Assembly: GCA_027483745.1 (NCBI GenBank)
Contig: JAIXTZ010000294.1
Span: forward strand, 1 to 6,649
From: Lysobacteraceae bacterium
GTDB taxonomy: Bacteria; Pseudomonadota; Gammaproteobacteria; Xanthomonadales; Xanthomonadaceae
Direction: 5' to 3'
DNA length: 6,649 nucleotides
A program made the translations under genes and the position numbers. The notes below the pieces were generated by a model. The model was not told the origin of the DNA. It was given only the letters and a program-made list of their open reading frames with translations, and ran no database searches. Positions 6,518 through 6,649 of this stretch are shown one piece after another (position 1 is the stretch's first letter; each line of letters opens with the position of its first letter).

Positions 6518-6649
6518 TCCACAAATCGCAGTCTCCGGGGCCTAAAGCTCCGGCCGGTAGCGCCGTTACTGCATACAGCAGCGGGAGCACCGGGCCACGG
6601 CCCCCCACCGCGGCCCCGGACAGCTCGGCGCTGGACCGGCACACCATCC
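6518..6649. other. Non-coding stretch after flgL, probable leader of the next flagellar gene
   Basis: These 132 bases hold no convincing gene on either strand. They contain the sigma-28-like element described separately. From about 6576 onward lies what would be the 5' untranslated leader of the next transcript, reaching the window edge without a start codon that has a Shine-Dalgarno sequence. The segment 6592-6620 is very C/G-rich (GGGCCACGGCCCC and GCGGCCCCGG) and can fold weakly. It has no T-tract, so I do not call a terminator for flgL. Confidence 0.6.
6543..6569 (+). promoter_or_regulatory. Sigma-28 (FliA) promoter, probably for a downstream flagellin gene
   Basis: TAAAGCTC (6543-6550), an 11-bp spacer, then GCCGTTAC (6562-6569) matches the flagellar sigma-28 pattern TAAAGTTT-N11-GCCGATAA in both boxes and has the exact spacing. 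The matches are 6 of 8 in each box. Transcription would begin near 6576 and leave the window. In gammaproteobacteria with this gene order, flagellin (fliC) often follows flgL and is FliA-dependent, so fliC is the expected target, though it is not visible here. Confidence 0.7.

Noticed and set aside
6498..6530. A/T-rich patch around the flgL stop as a special signal
   Set aside because: TTCAATTATTTG encodes the conserved FNYL end of FlgL and the patch is short; nothing recognisable is built from it.
6590..6622. GC-rich inverted-repeat stretch as a rho-independent terminator for flgL
   Set aside because: The pairing is imperfect, there is no T-tract, and it lies downstream of a likely promoter, where it would terminate the new transcript.
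6501..6649. Short minus-strand open frame entering from the right edge and overlapping the end of flgL
   Set aside because: It would give about 48 residues from an ATG at 6647 with no visible Shine-Dalgarno sequence in the window. It runs across the sigma-28 element and its sequence resembles no protein I know.

Overview
This window is a flagellar structural cluster from a GC-rich (roughly 70% G+C by eye) proteobacterium. A two-domain FlgJ (rod-binding plus muramidase) is typical of beta- and gammaproteobacteria. A sigma-54-type promoter combined with a sigma-28-type promoter fits the polar-flagellum hierarchy of gammaproteobacteria. The general style, including long FlgK and FlgL and GGAGAACC leaders, suggests Lysobacterales (Xanthomonas/Lysobacter relatives), but that placement is inference.

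Layout: the 3' end of flgH (L-ring lipoprotein) ends at 189. A small hairpin follows, then a gene on the opposite strand (943 down to 215) for an exported 242-residue protein of unknown function with four cysteines. A 171-bp divergent intergenic region (944-1114) follows and contains a strong sigma-54-like -24/-12 element facing flgI. Next come flgI (P-ring), flgJ (rod cap and peptidoglycan hydrolase), flgK and flgL (hook-filament junction proteins). They are tightly packed, with gaps of 10, -1 and 12 nt, and each has a Shine-Dalgarno sequence. After flgL, a sigma-28-like (FliA) promoter at 6543-6569 points out of the window, probably toward a flagellin gene.

How the parts work together: FlgH and FlgI form the L and P rings, the bushing through the outer membrane and cell wall. 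FlgJ caps the growing rod and opens the peptidoglycan. FlgK and FlgL join hook to filament once the hook is complete. The two promoter types match the usual order: sigma-54 for hook and basal-body genes, then sigma-28 for late filament genes.

The least ordinary part is the break in the usual flgH-flgI continuity by an inverted, secreted, cysteine-containing orphan gene. It comes with a putative terminator and a new sigma-54 promoter whose -12 box is palindromic, so that a weaker sigma-54-like element can be read on the other strand. The rest is a well-conserved flagellar operon. I see no transposase, CRISPR array, tRNA, rRNA or clear sign of horizontal transfer.
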